Of a stretch of 64,000 nucleotides of DNA, positions 24,486 to 33,444 are shown one piece after another. This DNA comes from Azoarcus sp. KH32C (GTDB lineage: Bacteria; Pseudomonadota; Gammaproteobacteria; Burkholderiales; Rhodocyclaceae). A model generated the notes under the pieces. The model made no database searches, was not told where the DNA came from, and saw nothing but the letters and a program-made list of their open reading frames with translations. A program made the position numbers and the translations under genes. The stretch lies in the NCBI RefSeq assembly GCF_000349945.1, contig NC_020516.1, forward strand, positions 1,736,001-1,800,000. Reading direction: 5' to 3'. The first letter of the stretch is position 1, and every line of letters begins with the position of its first letter.

Positions 24486-25495
24486 CGATTCGCCCCGCTC
24501 AGTATTCGGACCTCGAAGCCCTCGCCGGCATCGCCGCGCGCGTGCGGGCGCTCGACGTTGCGCTGCCGAACGACAATCGCGAGCTCGAAAGGCTTGTCGA
24601 GCGCAGCGAGGACGCGTTCGCCGCCGAGATCGAATTCCCCGGCGAGGAGCAGTACCTGCTGGTCGCCAGCGATGTCGCCGGCGCCCCCGTCGGCGCGTTG
24701 AGGATTGTCGCCGCAGCAGGCCATCCGGGCGCCGACTACTCCTTCCGCAACGAGACGATCATCCACGCCTCGCCCGAACTGGGCGTGAATCACCGGATCT
24801 ATGCGCTGACGCTGAGCCACGACCTCTCCGGCTTCACGCTGCTGCGCCCGCCGCTGGTGCTGCCGGGCGCCCATCGCAGCCTCGTCGAGCGCACGCTGCT
24901 GCAGGCCGCCTTGTGCTTCATCGCCGAGAACCCGGCGCGCTTCGCCGAGGACGTGATCGCGCCGCTGCCGGGCATCGTGGATGAGCAGGGGGAGTCGCCG
25001 TTCTGGACGGCGGTCGGCAGCAAGTTTTTCGGGGTGTCCTACCGCGAGGCCGAACGCTACGCGCTTGGCAAGGACCGCAGCTTCATGGCCGAGCTGATGC
25101 CGCATCACCCGATCTACGTGCCCTTGCTGCCGGAAGCGGCGCAGAACGCGCTCGGCCAGACGCGCAGCGAGTTCATGTCGACGTATGGGCTGCTGGTCGA
25201 CGAGGGCTTCGAGGCCGAGCGCTATGTCGACGTCTTCGATGGCGGTCCGACTTTCTACGTGAAACGCGACCTCGCACGCTCGGTGCACGACAGCCAGGTC
25301 CTGCGACTCGCGACCGACGCGGCAATCGGCCGCAGCGAGCTCTCCGGCCTGCTCGCGAACCGCGAGACGAGCCGCTTCCGCGCGGTGCTGGCGTCCTCGG
25401 TCAGGCGCGCCGACGGCACCGTGGCGACGACCGCCGAGGTCGCGGGCCGGCTCGAATTGAACGACGATGACGAGGTGCGCTGTGTCTTTGCCTGA
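24479..25495 (+). CDS. aruF: Arginine N-succinyltransferase, alpha-type subunit
   Basis: 338 residues of the AstA/AruF family, a GNAT-fold enzyme that transfers succinate from succinyl-CoA to arginine (or ornithine), the first step of the AST pathway. Family marks are the N-terminal LTIRPAQYSDLEALAGIA, the SPELGVNHRIYALTLSHDLSG region and FMAELMPHHPIYVPLLPEAAQ. ATG 24479 overlaps the regulator's end by 7 bases and gives a standard N-terminus. It pairs with the next gene as a heteromer. Confidence 0.9.
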   Translation: MLTIRPAQYSDLEALAGIAARVRALDVALPNDNRELERLVERSEDAFAAEIEFPGEEQYLLVASDVAGAPVGALRIVAAAGHPGADYSFRNETIIHASPELGVNHRIYALTLSHDLSGFTLLRPPLVLPGAHRSLVERTLLQAALCFIAENPARFAEDVIAPLPGIVDEQGESPFWTAVGSKFFGVSYREAERYALGKDRSFMAELMPHHPIYVPLLPEAAQNALGQTRSEFMSTYGLLVDEGFEAERYVDVFDGGPTFYVKRDLARSVHDSQVLRLATDAAIGRSELSGLLANRETSRFRAVLASSVRRADGTVATTAEVAGRLELNDDDEVRCVFA

Positions 25496-26549
25496 TTTGC
25501 CACCACTCTCCCCGCCGTCGCCGGTGTGCGACAAAGAGTTCGTTGTGCGCGTCGCGACGATGGACGACGCCGAGGCCTTCACCGCGCTGGTGCTCGACGC
25601 CGACGGCACGCTCGAACGCCACGCCGAATCGGTCGAGGCGAGCCGGACGACGATCGCGGTCACGCGGCGCAGCCTCGCCGGCGAAGCGAGCGATGCCGAG
25701 CGCGGCTACCTGCTGCTCCTCGAGGATGTCGCCAGCGGCGAAGTGGCCGGTTGCATCGCACTCGCCTGCAACATCGGTCTCGACCAGCCTTTCTACGACT
25801 ACCGCCTGGGCAAGATCGTCCATTCGAGCCGCCGGCTGAAGTCCTACCGCTGCCTCGACGTGCTCTACCTGTGCAACGACCTCACGGGCTGCAGCGAGGT
25901 GCACAGCTTGTACGTTCGCAGTGACGCGCGGCGCATGGGCGCGGCGGCACAACTCGTGCGCGCAGCCCAGCTCTTCATCGCGTCGCGCCCGGCGGAGTTC
26001 GCCCCGCGCATCATCGGCGAGCTGCGTGGCGTGCAGGACGGGCAGGGCACTTCACCGTTCTGGGAGGCGGTCGGCCGTCACTTCTTCAAGGTCGACCAAC
26101 GCGGTGCCGAACGCCTCGTCGCGAAGGGCCACAAGGCCTTCATCGCGGAGCTGATGCCGAAATATCCGGTGTACCTGAGCCTGCTGCCCGAAGCGGCGCA
26201 GTGCGTCGTCGGCGGTGTGCACGAGAGTGCGGCCGCACTGGCCGCGCTGCTGGAGGACGATGGCTTCCACTTCGAGAACCACGTCGACATCTTCGACGCG
26301 GGCCGCGTGATGGAGGCACATACCGCAAGGCTCAAGGGCGTTGCCGACAGCGTGCTGCTCACCGCGGCCGACGCGCCGCCCGGGTGTGACGCGACGCGGT
26401 GGTGGATCGCCTCCGGCGATGGTGCCGATTTTCGCGCGACGATCGCGGCCGGGACGCAGCAAGGTGATCGCCTGCTCGTTGCCGGGGACACTCTCCGGCG
26501 CATCGGCCTCACGGCGGGCACGGCTGTGCGCGCCCTGCGCAGCGACTGA
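25482..26549 (+). CDS. aruG: Arginine N-succinyltransferase, beta-type subunit
   Basis: About 355 residues, paralogous to the preceding protein. It keeps FVVRVATMDDAEAF, SLYVRSDARRMGAAAQLVRAAQLF (acyl-CoA loop region), FIAELMPKYPVYLSLLPEAAQ and FENHVDIFDAGRVMEAHT. I choose GTG 25482 (GAGG 7 bases upstream, overlapping aruF by 14 bases); ATG 25467 lacks a ribosome site. The other AST genes (aruC, aruD, aruB, aruE) are not in this window, so the pathway must be completed elsewhere or the enzyme serves a different acceptor. Confidence 0.88.
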   Translation: MSLPDLPPLSPPSPVCDKEFVVRVATMDDAEAFTALVLDADGTLERHAESVEASRTTIAVTRRSLAGEASDAERGYLLLLEDVASGEVAGCIALACNIGLDQPFYDYRLGKIVHSSRRLKSYRCLDVLYLCNDLTGCSEVHSLYVRSDARRMGAAAQLVRAAQLFIASRPAEFAPRIIGELRGVQDGQGTSPFWEAVGRHFFKVDQRGAERLVAKGHKAFIAELMPKYPVYLSLLPEAAQCVVGGVHESAAALAALLEDDGFHFENHVDIFDAGRVMEAHTARLKGVADSVLLTAADAPPGCDATRWWIASGDGADFRATIAAGTQQGDRLLVAGDTLRRIGLTAGTAVRALRSD

Positions 26550-26550
26550 C

Positions 26551-27171
26551 ATGATCTCGGCCTTCCTGCTGTCCTTCGCGGCGATCTTCTTCATCGTCGA
26601 CCCGATCGGCGTGGTGCCGCTCTTCGTGTCGATGACGGCCCGCGACGACCTCGCCAAGGCGCGCGACATGGCCCGGCGGGCCTGCGTCGTCGCGACCTGC
26701 GTGATGGTCTTCTTTGCGGTCTTCGGTTCGGTCGTGCTCCAGACCTTCAACATCACGCTCGGCGCCTTCCGCGTCGCCGGCGGCATCCTGCTGATGATCA
26801 CCGCGTTCGACATGCTGCGCGCCCATCAGGCTTCGACGCGGACTTCGCCCGAGGAGGAGCAGGAAGGCGAGGCGCGCGAGGATATCGCGATCGTCCCGCT
26901 GGCGATGCCGCTGCTCGCAGGTCCCGGCGCGATCGCGACCGCGATGGTGCTGGTTGCGCAGCACGGCAGCACGGTCGCCGGCACCGTCGCCGTGGTCGCG
27001 GCCATCGTCCTGACGATGACCCTCGCCTACGTGCTGCTCCACGGCGCGCATACCGTCAAGCGCCTGCTCGGGCGTACCGGCGTCGCCGTGCTTGAACGTG
27101 TGTTCGGCCTGATCCTTGCGGCGATCGCGGTGCAGTTCGTGTTCGACGGCGCGAAGGAGTTGTGGCGTTGA
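26551..27171 (+). CDS. MarC-family integral membrane protein
   Basis: 206 residues with six predicted membrane segments and the family signatures FFIVDPIGVVPLF (N-terminus) and PLAMPLLAGPGAIAT. A charged cytoplasmic loop (TSPEEEQEGEAREDI) divides the two halves. MarC proteins have no firm function; small-molecule export has been suggested for relatives. The ATG directly follows the aruG stop with one base between, so it is likely in the same transcript. Confidence 0.9.
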   Translation: MISAFLLSFAAIFFIVDPIGVVPLFVSMTARDDLAKARDMARRACVVATCVMVFFAVFGSVVLQTFNITLGAFRVAGGILLMITAFDMLRAHQASTRTSPEEEQEGEAREDIAIVPLAMPLLAGPGAIATAMVLVAQHGSTVAGTVAVVAAIVLTMTLAYVLLHGAHTVKRLLGRTGVAVLERVFGLILAAIAVQFVFDGAKELWR

Positions 27172-27189
27172 TGCCGGCGGCCCGGTGAC

Positions 27190-30100
27190 TCAGGTGGCGG
27201 CGGGAAGCGGCGCCAGCAGCGTCGCGATGTCGTCCGCGCCGAACTTCGCCAGCACGTCGGCGTCTTCCGACAGCACGCCGGCGGCGAGCGTGGCCTTGCG
27301 TTCCTGCAGCGCGAGGATGCGTTCCTCGATGCTGCCGGCGCAGATCAGCTTGAACACGAACACCGGCTTGTCCTGGCCGATGCGGTGGGCGCGGTCGGTG
27401 GCCTGGTTCTCGGCCGCGGGGTTCCACCACGGGTCGTAGTGGATCACGGTGTCGGCCGCCGTCAGGTTCAGGCCGACGCCGCCCGCCTTGAGGCTGATCA
27501 GGAACACCGGCGCGCGCCCGTGCTGGAAATCCTCGACCGGTGTGCGGCGGTCGCGCGTGTCGCCGGTCAGCGCGACCCAACTGATCCGGGCGCGATCGAG
27601 TTCCGCCGCGATCAGTGCGAGCATCTGCGTGAACTGCGAGAACAGCAGGATGCGCCGGCCTTCGGCGATCAGTTTCGGCAGCATCTCCATCAGATGGTCG
27701 AGCTTCGCGTGTTCCCTGACCTTTGCCGCCGCCGGGGTCTTCAGCAGCCGCGGGTCGCAGCACACCTGGCGCAACTTCAGCAGCGCGTCGAGGATCAGGA
27801 TGTGGCTGCGCCCGAAGCCCTTCGCGGCGATTTCGCTGCGGATCCTGTCGTCCATTGAGGCACGCAACGCCTCGTACAGGTCGCGCTGCCCGCCTTGCAG
27901 GCCGATGCGGCGCACGATCAGCGTTTTCGGCGGCAGTTCCTTCGCGACGTCCTCCTTGCGCCGGCGCAGCACGAAGGGGCGGATGCGGGCGGCGAGCAGG
28001 TCGCGCCGGTGGGCGTCGCCGCGCTTTTCGATCGGGTTGCGCCAGATCCGCGTGAAGTCCTTGCTCGTGCCGAGAAAGCCCGGCAAGAGGAAGTCGAACT
28101 GCGCCCACAGCTCGCCGAGATGGTTCTCCAGCGGCGTGCCGGTGAGCCCGAGGCGGTGGCGCGCGCGCAGCTCGCGGATCACATGGGCGCCCTTGCTCGC
28201 GGCGTTTTTCACCGTCTGCGCCTCGTCGAGGATCAGCAGGCTCCACTCGCGCGCCCGCAAGGCTTCGGCGTCGCGCCACAGCAGCGGGTAGGTGCTCAGC
28301 GCGACGTCGATGTCGTCGAGTCGTTCGAAACGGTGATGGCGCTCGGGGCCGTGCAGGCTCAGCACGCGCAGTTCGGGGGTGAAGCGGGCCGCTTCGGCCT
28401 CCCAGTTGAACACCAGCGAGGTCGGCAGGATGACCAGCGCGGGGCGGTCGAGCCGCCCCGCATGCTTCTCGGCGAGCAGGTGGGCAAGGGTCTGTGCGGT
28501 CTTGCCGAGGCCCATGTCGTCGGCGAGGATGCCCGCGAGGTCATGGCGGACGAGATGCTGCAGCCATGCGAGCCCTTCGAGCTGATACGGGCGCAGCGTG
28601 CCGCGGAAGCCCGCCGGCGCCGCGACGGCCTCGATCCCTCGGGCGTCGCGCAGCAGGTGCGCGAGTTCGCCCAGCATGTCGCGTCCGCGCCCCGGCAGAT
28701 CGAGATCGGCGAGGCGCGCAGCGTCGAAGCGGGACACGCGCAGCGCTTCTTTCGGCCGCTCGAAGAGATCGACCAGGGCGCCGACGAGCGGCTTGAGGCG
28801 TCCCGCGGCAATGCGCAGGCGACCGAGATCCGCGTCGTGGAGGATGATCGTCTCGGCGTCGTCGATGCGGGCGAGTGCGCCGCCGAGCCAGCGCCAGTCG
28901 CGCGCGAAGAGCTCGGCCAGCAGCGGCGCCAGCGCCAGCGCACGGCCTTCGACTTCGACGCCCGGCGAGATGCCGAGCCAGCCATCGCCGTCCTCATCCA
29001 CGTCGAGCGTCACCGCGGTGATGTCGGTCGCGTGATGGCGGAAGTCGGGCCGGACGTCGACCTCCCAGCCTTCGGCGCGCAATGCCGGAATTACGTTGGC
29101 CGTGAACGGCCCCCAGGCGGCTTCGTTGGCGAGCCCGTAGGCGTGCTCGGGAAGTGCCCCGTGGGTGCTCGACACGCTGCGTGGCCCGATCCGGCCGAGC
29201 CCGGCCCGGCCGAGACGCCGGATGGCGGCTGCTTCGTTCTCGGAGTCGCGCTGCAGCCGGGCGCTGCGGCCGTCCGGCAGCGTGTGGTAGGCCGCGCCCT
29301 GTCCGGGTGCGAGGGTCAGCGGGCCGTATCGGAACGCGAGCGTCGCGTAGTCGAAGAGTTCGGCGCCGAAGCGGGGGTAGTCGCGGAACTTGATGTCGTA
29401 GGCGGAAAGGGTTGCGACGTGCAGCACTGGAACAGGCGGGCCGGACAGGGTCAGCGGCGGTTCGCCGATCCGCATCGGCAGGGGCAGGGCCGGTGCGAGT
29501 TCGGCCAGGGCGGCGCTGACGAGGTCTGCTTCGACCGGCGTCAGGGGCGGCAGGCTCAGCATCCGAACGATCTGTTCGCGGGGCTCGCCGAGCGTCACCG
29601 GGCCGATCCGGTTCGTCTCGCGGTCGATGTACCACGGGGGCAGCAAGGGCAGGACGACCGCCGCGGGAGGGATCAGGCGTAGCGTCGGTGCCCGTCGCCC
29701 GTCCTCGGTGCTGATCCATTCCGGCGTGCCCAGCCGTGCCTCGCCCAGGCTCAGCGGCGTGCTGCCCAGGTCGTCGAAATAGAGCCGGCCGCTGCGCGCG
29801 AGATGCGTCATGACCCGTTCGGCGCTGCGCCCGTCGAGGGGGAGCGCGTCGTGGTAGATGCGATCGCGCGGGCGTTGCGACCACAGCAGGCCCAGGATCT
29901 CGCAGTCGAGCTCATCGACGAAGGACGGCGGGATGTCGAGTGCGCGCGCGAAGTTGTGCCAGCTCTCGGCCTGCCGCACCGACCCATCGCGTCCGAGCCT
30001 CGCCTTGAAGCAGGACACGGTGTAGGCCTGGAAGCCGCTGTGAAAGCGGATCAGGTAGAGCAGGACGTGCGGGGCCACGGTCGCCGGCGCTCGCCGCGCC

Positions 30101-30474
30101 GGGGCGGGTGCCGCCGGCTTCGGGCTCGCCAGGCCGCGAAACGCATTGAGCCACGCAAGGACCTGTTCGCGGGGCCGCGAGGCATCGTCGGTGCGCTCGT
30201 CCAGCCAACGCAGCAGCGTTGCGGCGACGTGCTTGCAGTCGCCGCCGACGGGGCAGGAGCAATAGGAAACCAGCCGGGCGGAATGCGGGCCGGCCATGAA
30301 CTGCACGACCACCTGGTACGGCCGGGGCCGCGTTCCCTGGACGCGTGCGCGCAGGGTCTCGCCTTCGCGCCCGAGTTCGGACACCGCCGCAAGATAGGCG
30401 CGCCCCTTCTTGACTTCGTGGGGGCCGAGCCAGTTGATGACGTCCGTTTCGGTGAAGGTGTCGAGCGTGTTCAT
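27190..30474 (-). CDS. SWIM zinc-finger SNF2-family DNA helicase/ATPase
   Basis: Large protein of 1094 residues. An N-terminal SWIM zinc finger (Cys72, Cys74, Cys80, His82: CSC...CKH) precedes a long middle region. The SNF2 motor follows: motif I DDMGLGKTAQ near residue 655, motif II DEAQ near 750, motif III LTGTPLENHLGELW, and in lobe 2 LFSQFTQML, GGVGLNLTAADTVIHYDPWWNPA and ATDRAHRIGQ. This is the HepA/RapA-like bacterial SNF2 class, which translocates on double-stranded DNA and remodels protein-DNA complexes. Its role is not defined for this subtype. It converges with marC 18 bases away. Confidence 0.92.
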   Translation of the reverse strand: MNTLDTFTETDVINWLGPHEVKKGRAYLAAVSELGREGETLRARVQGTRPRPYQVVVQFMAGPHSARLVSYCSCPVGGDCKHVAATLLRWLDERTDDASRPREQVLAWLNAFRGLASPKPAAPAPARRAPATVAPHVLLYLIRFHSGFQAYTVSCFKARLGRDGSVRQAESWHNFARALDIPPSFVDELDCEILGLLWSQRPRDRIYHDALPLDGRSAERVMTHLARSGRLYFDDLGSTPLSLGEARLGTPEWISTEDGRRAPTLRLIPPAAVVLPLLPPWYIDRETNRIGPVTLGEPREQIVRMLSLPPLTPVEADLVSAALAELAPALPLPMRIGEPPLTLSGPPVPVLHVATLSAYDIKFRDYPRFGAELFDYATLAFRYGPLTLAPGQGAAYHTLPDGRSARLQRDSENEAAAIRRLGRAGLGRIGPRSVSSTHGALPEHAYGLANEAAWGPFTANVIPALRAEGWEVDVRPDFRHHATDITAVTLDVDEDGDGWLGISPGVEVEGRALALAPLLAELFARDWRWLGGALARIDDAETIILHDADLGRLRIAAGRLKPLVGALVDLFERPKEALRVSRFDAARLADLDLPGRGRDMLGELAHLLRDARGIEAVAAPAGFRGTLRPYQLEGLAWLQHLVRHDLAGILADDMGLGKTAQTLAHLLAEKHAGRLDRPALVILPTSLVFNWEAEAARFTPELRVLSLHGPERHHRFERLDDIDVALSTYPLLWRDAEALRAREWSLLILDEAQTVKNAASKGAHVIRELRARHRLGLTGTPLENHLGELWAQFDFLLPGFLGTSKDFTRIWRNPIEKRGDAHRRDLLAARIRPFVLRRRKEDVAKELPPKTLIVRRIGLQGGQRDLYEALRASMDDRIRSEIAAKGFGRSHILILDALLKLRQVCCDPRLLKTPAAAKVREHAKLDHLMEMLPKLIAEGRRILLFSQFTQMLALIAAELDRARISWVALTGDTRDRRTPVEDFQHGRAPVFLISLKAGGVGLNLTAADTVIHYDPWWNPAAENQATDRAHRIGQDKPVFVFKLICAGSIEERILALQERKATLAAGVLSEDADVLAKFGADDIATLLAPLPAAT

Positions 30475-30615
30475 CGGGTCCGGGGCGAGGCGTTCAGGGG
30501 AATTCCCGCTTTTCAGGCCCCGGGCTGCCGGAGGGAGGATTCTCGCACAGCCGGCGCACGCAACCGCATCCAGGTATGCGGATCAGTTGAAAAGGGCGCC
30601 CCTCTCGGTGCCCGC

Positions 30616-31047
30616 TCAACCGGGCCGGTCCAGCTTCGTCGACAGCAGGATCGTCGAAAACGTATCGACCACGCCCTTGATCGCGCGGATGCGGTCGATC
30701 ACGGCGTCGAGCTCGTGCGTGGTCTCGGTCTCGAGCATGCCGCACAGGTCGTAGCGGCCGCTGATCGAGTAGAGCTTCTGGACTTCGTGGCGTTTCTTCA
30801 GCGCGCGCAGCACGTCCGGCTCGTTCTTCGATTCGATCGAGATCAGCACCATCGCGAAGATCGAACGCGAGGACTGTGGCTTCGACACGCTCACCGTGTA
30901 GCCGCTGATCGTGCCGCTGTCTTCCAGCGCCTTCAGCCGCAGCTGCACCGTGCTACGTGCGCAGCCGAGCGCCTGCGCGAGCTTCACGACGGGCAGGCGG
31001 GCATTCACCTTGAGTAGTTCGATGAGCTGTTTATCGAGCTCGTCCAT
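30616..31047 (-). CDS. Lrp/AsnC-family regulator, probable regulator of lysine degradation
   Basis: 143 residues: an N-terminal winged HTH (LDKQLIELLKVNARLPVVKLAQALGCARSTVQLRLKALE) and a C-terminal RAM/AsnC ligand-binding domain (VQKLYSISGRYDLCGMLETET). It is divergent from kamA, with a long inverted repeat in the gap, so it likely binds lysine or a related amino acid and controls the kam operon and itself. A gap of 141 bases separates its stop from the helicase start. Confidence 0.88.
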   Translation of the reverse strand: MDELDKQLIELLKVNARLPVVKLAQALGCARSTVQLRLKALEDSGTISGYTVSVSKPQSSRSIFAMVLISIESKNEPDVLRALKKRHEVQKLYSISGRYDLCGMLETETTHELDAVIDRIRAIKGVVDTFSTILLSTKLDRPG

Positions 31048-31061
31048 CGCTTTTTCGCCTG

Positions 31062-31100
31062 ATCAGTCAAATTGTCTTAATGTCGGTCATTTTGACTGAT
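31062..31100. promoter_or_regulatory. Candidate Lrp-type operator between regulator and kamA
   Basis: ATCAGTCAAA (31062-31071) and TTTGACTGAT (31091-31100) form a perfect 10-bp inverted repeat with a 19-base spacer, which puts the arms on the same DNA face. It sits 15 bases upstream of the regulator start and 116 bases upstream of kamA, a good site for autoregulation plus control of the kam operon. Confidence 0.65.
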
Positions 31101-31215
31101 TTGGCCGCATATTCAAAGTCACTTTGCTCGTTCAGACCGGCGCCGCGCCTCCCTAGAATTTTCCTCATAAGGCCCGGCCGGCCACTTATCCAGACGAACA
31201 AAGAGGGACAAGAAA

Positions 31216-32397
31216 ATGCTCAAGAAAGTCGTGATCTCCCCGCGCCAATTGCTGACCCGCGCCGAACTCGAAGCCTACGATCCGAGTTCCGAACCCTGGC
31301 AGAAGCAGTTCGCCCGCCGCTACTCCCACCACTCCCAGCTGAAGGACATCCTCGACAACATGGAGGATGTGAACGAGACCGTGTACGAGAAATTCGCCGT
31401 CTCGGTCACGCCCTACATGGCGCAGCTGATGGATCCGCACGATCCGAACTGTCCGATCCGCCTGCAGTACCTGCCCTCGCGCCACGAGGAGCAGAAGGCC
31501 GGCTTCGACACGATGCTCGACGAACTGGGCGAGGAGGGCGACACCGTCCCCGGCACCAGCGTCGTCCATCGCTATCCGCGCCGCGTGCTCTTCCTCGTGT
31601 CGAACACCTGCTCGACGCTGTGCCGCTTCTGCACCCGCAAACGCATGGTGTCGCAGCCGACCGGATCGGTGCACAAGGACGAGATCGAGCGCTCGATCGA
31701 CTACATCGCGAGCAACAAGGACATCGACGACGTGCTGCTGTCCGGCGGCGATCCGCTGACCTTCGACGACGAGCGCCTCGACTACATCCTCGGTGCGATC
31801 CGCGAACGCGCCCCGCACGTGCGCTTCCTGCGCATCGGCTCGCGCATGGTCGTGCAGCTGCCGACCCGCGTGACGCCCGAGCTCTGCGCGATCCTCGAAA
31901 AGCATCGCGTGCAGATGGTGAACATCCACATCAACCATCCGAAGGAAATCACGCCGCTCTTGCGTGAGCGCGTGAAGCTGATCCAGAAGGCCGGCATCAT
32001 GATGGGGCTGCAGACGGTCTGCCTGAAAGGCGTCAACGACGACGTCGACGTGCTGCGCGAGCTCTTCATGCAGGCGATCGAGATGGGCGTGCGGCCTTAT
32101 TACGTCTACTCGACCGACATGGTCGAGGGCGCGCATCACTTCATCGTTCCCTACCATCGCATGCTCGAACTGTACGAGGGCATCCGGGGCTGGATCAGCG
32201 GCCCGGCCGTGCCGACCTTCGTCGTCGATGGCCTGGGCGGGCTGGGCAAGCTGCCGATCATTCCGACCTACGTGACCGAGGAAATCCGGCGCGACGGCCA
32301 AGGCACGACGATCAAGTGCCGCAACTACAAGGGCGATACCGTCGAGATGCCGGGCCTCGGCCTCGACTTCCGCGTCCCGTCGCAAAGCCGCGCATAA
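31216..32397 (+). CDS. kamA: Lysine 2,3-aminomutase (radical SAM, PLP)
   Basis: Converts L-lysine to L-beta-lysine (3,6-diaminohexanoate). It has 393 residues. The radical SAM cluster motif CxxxCxxC is Cys132, Cys136, Cys139. The PLP lysine is Lys345 in VVDGLGGLGKLP, where the clostridial enzyme has PGGGGK. Asp301 (YSTDMVEG) and Asp338 sit 44 and 7 residues before the PLP lysine, exactly the spacing of the two aspartates that bind the substrate side-chain amine in the Clostridium enzyme, so lysine rather than glutamate is the likely substrate. GAGGGACAAGAAA precedes the ATG. First gene of the operon. Confidence 0.93.
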   Translation: MLKKVVISPRQLLTRAELEAYDPSSEPWQKQFARRYSHHSQLKDILDNMEDVNETVYEKFAVSVTPYMAQLMDPHDPNCPIRLQYLPSRHEEQKAGFDTMLDELGEEGDTVPGTSVVHRYPRRVLFLVSNTCSTLCRFCTRKRMVSQPTGSVHKDEIERSIDYIASNKDIDDVLLSGGDPLTFDDERLDYILGAIRERAPHVRFLRIGSRMVVQLPTRVTPELCAILEKHRVQMVNIHINHPKEITPLLRERVKLIQKAGIMMGLQTVCLKGVNDDVDVLRELFMQAIEMGVRPYYVYSTDMVEGAHHFIVPYHRMLELYEGIRGWISGPAVPTFVVDGLGGLGKLPIIPTYVTEEIRRDGQGTTIKCRNYKGDTVEMPGLGLDFRVPSQSRA

Positions 32398-32406
32398 GGG
32401 GGCCGC

Positions 32407-33444
32407 ATGAAGCACGGTTCCCCCTATGGCACGCATCGCGTCGTCGAGCCGCAAGGTGTGCTGCCGCAAGGCGCGTGGAAGATCGACAACGCGATGGCGC
32501 TTCGCGACAACGAGATCCTGATCGACGTCGCAGCGCTCAACATCGACGCCGCGAGCTTCACGCAGATCAAGACAGAGGCCGAAGGCGACCTCGGCCGCAT
32601 CGCAGCGATCGTGCGCGACATCGTCGGGCAGCGCGGCAAGATGCACAACCCGGTGACGGGCTCGGGCGGCATGCTGATCGGGCGCATCAAAGAGATCGGG
32701 CCGAAGCTCGCGGGCAAGATCGACCTGAAGGTTGGCGACCGCATCGCGACGCTCGTGTCGCTGTCGCTCACGCCGCTCCGAATCGACACGATCCGCCAGA
32801 TCCACGTCGACAAGGACCAGATCGAAATCGACGGTCAGGCGATCCTGTTCGAGACGGGCCTCTACGCGAAGCTGCCCGACGACATCCCGGAGAAGGTCGC
32901 GCTCGCGATCCTCGACGTGGCCGGTGCGCCTGCACAGACCGCGCGCCTCGTGCGTCCGGGCGACACGGTCGTGGTCGTCGGCGGGGCCGGCAAGTCCGGC
33001 ACCTTGTGCGTCTATGAAGCGAAGAAGCGTGCGGGTCCGACCGGCTGCGTGATCGGCGTGTCGCCCTTCGAGAAGGATTGCCGCCGCATGAGCGAGCTCG
33101 GCTGGGTCGATCATGCGCTGCGGGCGGATGCGACCGATGCGGTGGCGATGATGGAGGCCGTGTCCGAACTCACCGGCGGGCGCATGGCCGACGTCGTGAT
33201 CAACTGCGTGAACATCCCGAACACCGAGATGGGCAGCATCCTCGCGGCGCGCGACGGCGGGAAGATCTACTTCTTTTCGATGGCGACGAGCTTCACCGCC
33301 GCCGCGCTGGGCGCCGAAGGCGTCGGCAAGGATGTCGAGATGATCGTCGGCAACGGCTACGCGAAGGGCCATGCGGTGCTCGCGCTCGAGTTGCTGCGCG
33401 AATCGTCCACGCTGCGGCGGCTTTTCGAGACGCTCTATGTCTGA
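32407..33444 (+). CDS. kdd: L-erythro-3,5-diaminohexanoate dehydrogenase
   Basis: NAD-dependent dehydrogenase of 345 residues that deaminates 3,5-diaminohexanoate to 3-keto-5-aminohexanoate. The Rossmann phosphate loop is VVVVGGAGKSGTLC, preceded by a GroES-like N-terminal region (GSGGMLIGRIKEIGPKL, KVGDRIATLVSLSL). It starts 10 bases after kamA with a GGGGGC ribosome site and overlaps the next gene by 8 bases. The operon supports this assignment strongly, since it is flanked by kamA and kamDE. Confidence 0.92.
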   Translation: MKHGSPYGTHRVVEPQGVLPQGAWKIDNAMALRDNEILIDVAALNIDAASFTQIKTEAEGDLGRIAAIVRDIVGQRGKMHNPVTGSGGMLIGRIKEIGPKLAGKIDLKVGDRIATLVSLSLTPLRIDTIRQIHVDKDQIEIDGQAILFETGLYAKLPDDIPEKVALAILDVAGAPAQTARLVRPGDTVVVVGGAGKSGTLCVYEAKKRAGPTGCVIGVSPFEKDCRRMSELGWVDHALRADATDAVAMMEAVSELTGGRMADVVINCVNIPNTEMGSILAARDGGKIYFFSMATSFTAAALGAEGVGKDVEMIVGNGYAKGHAVLALELLRESSTLRRLFETLYV

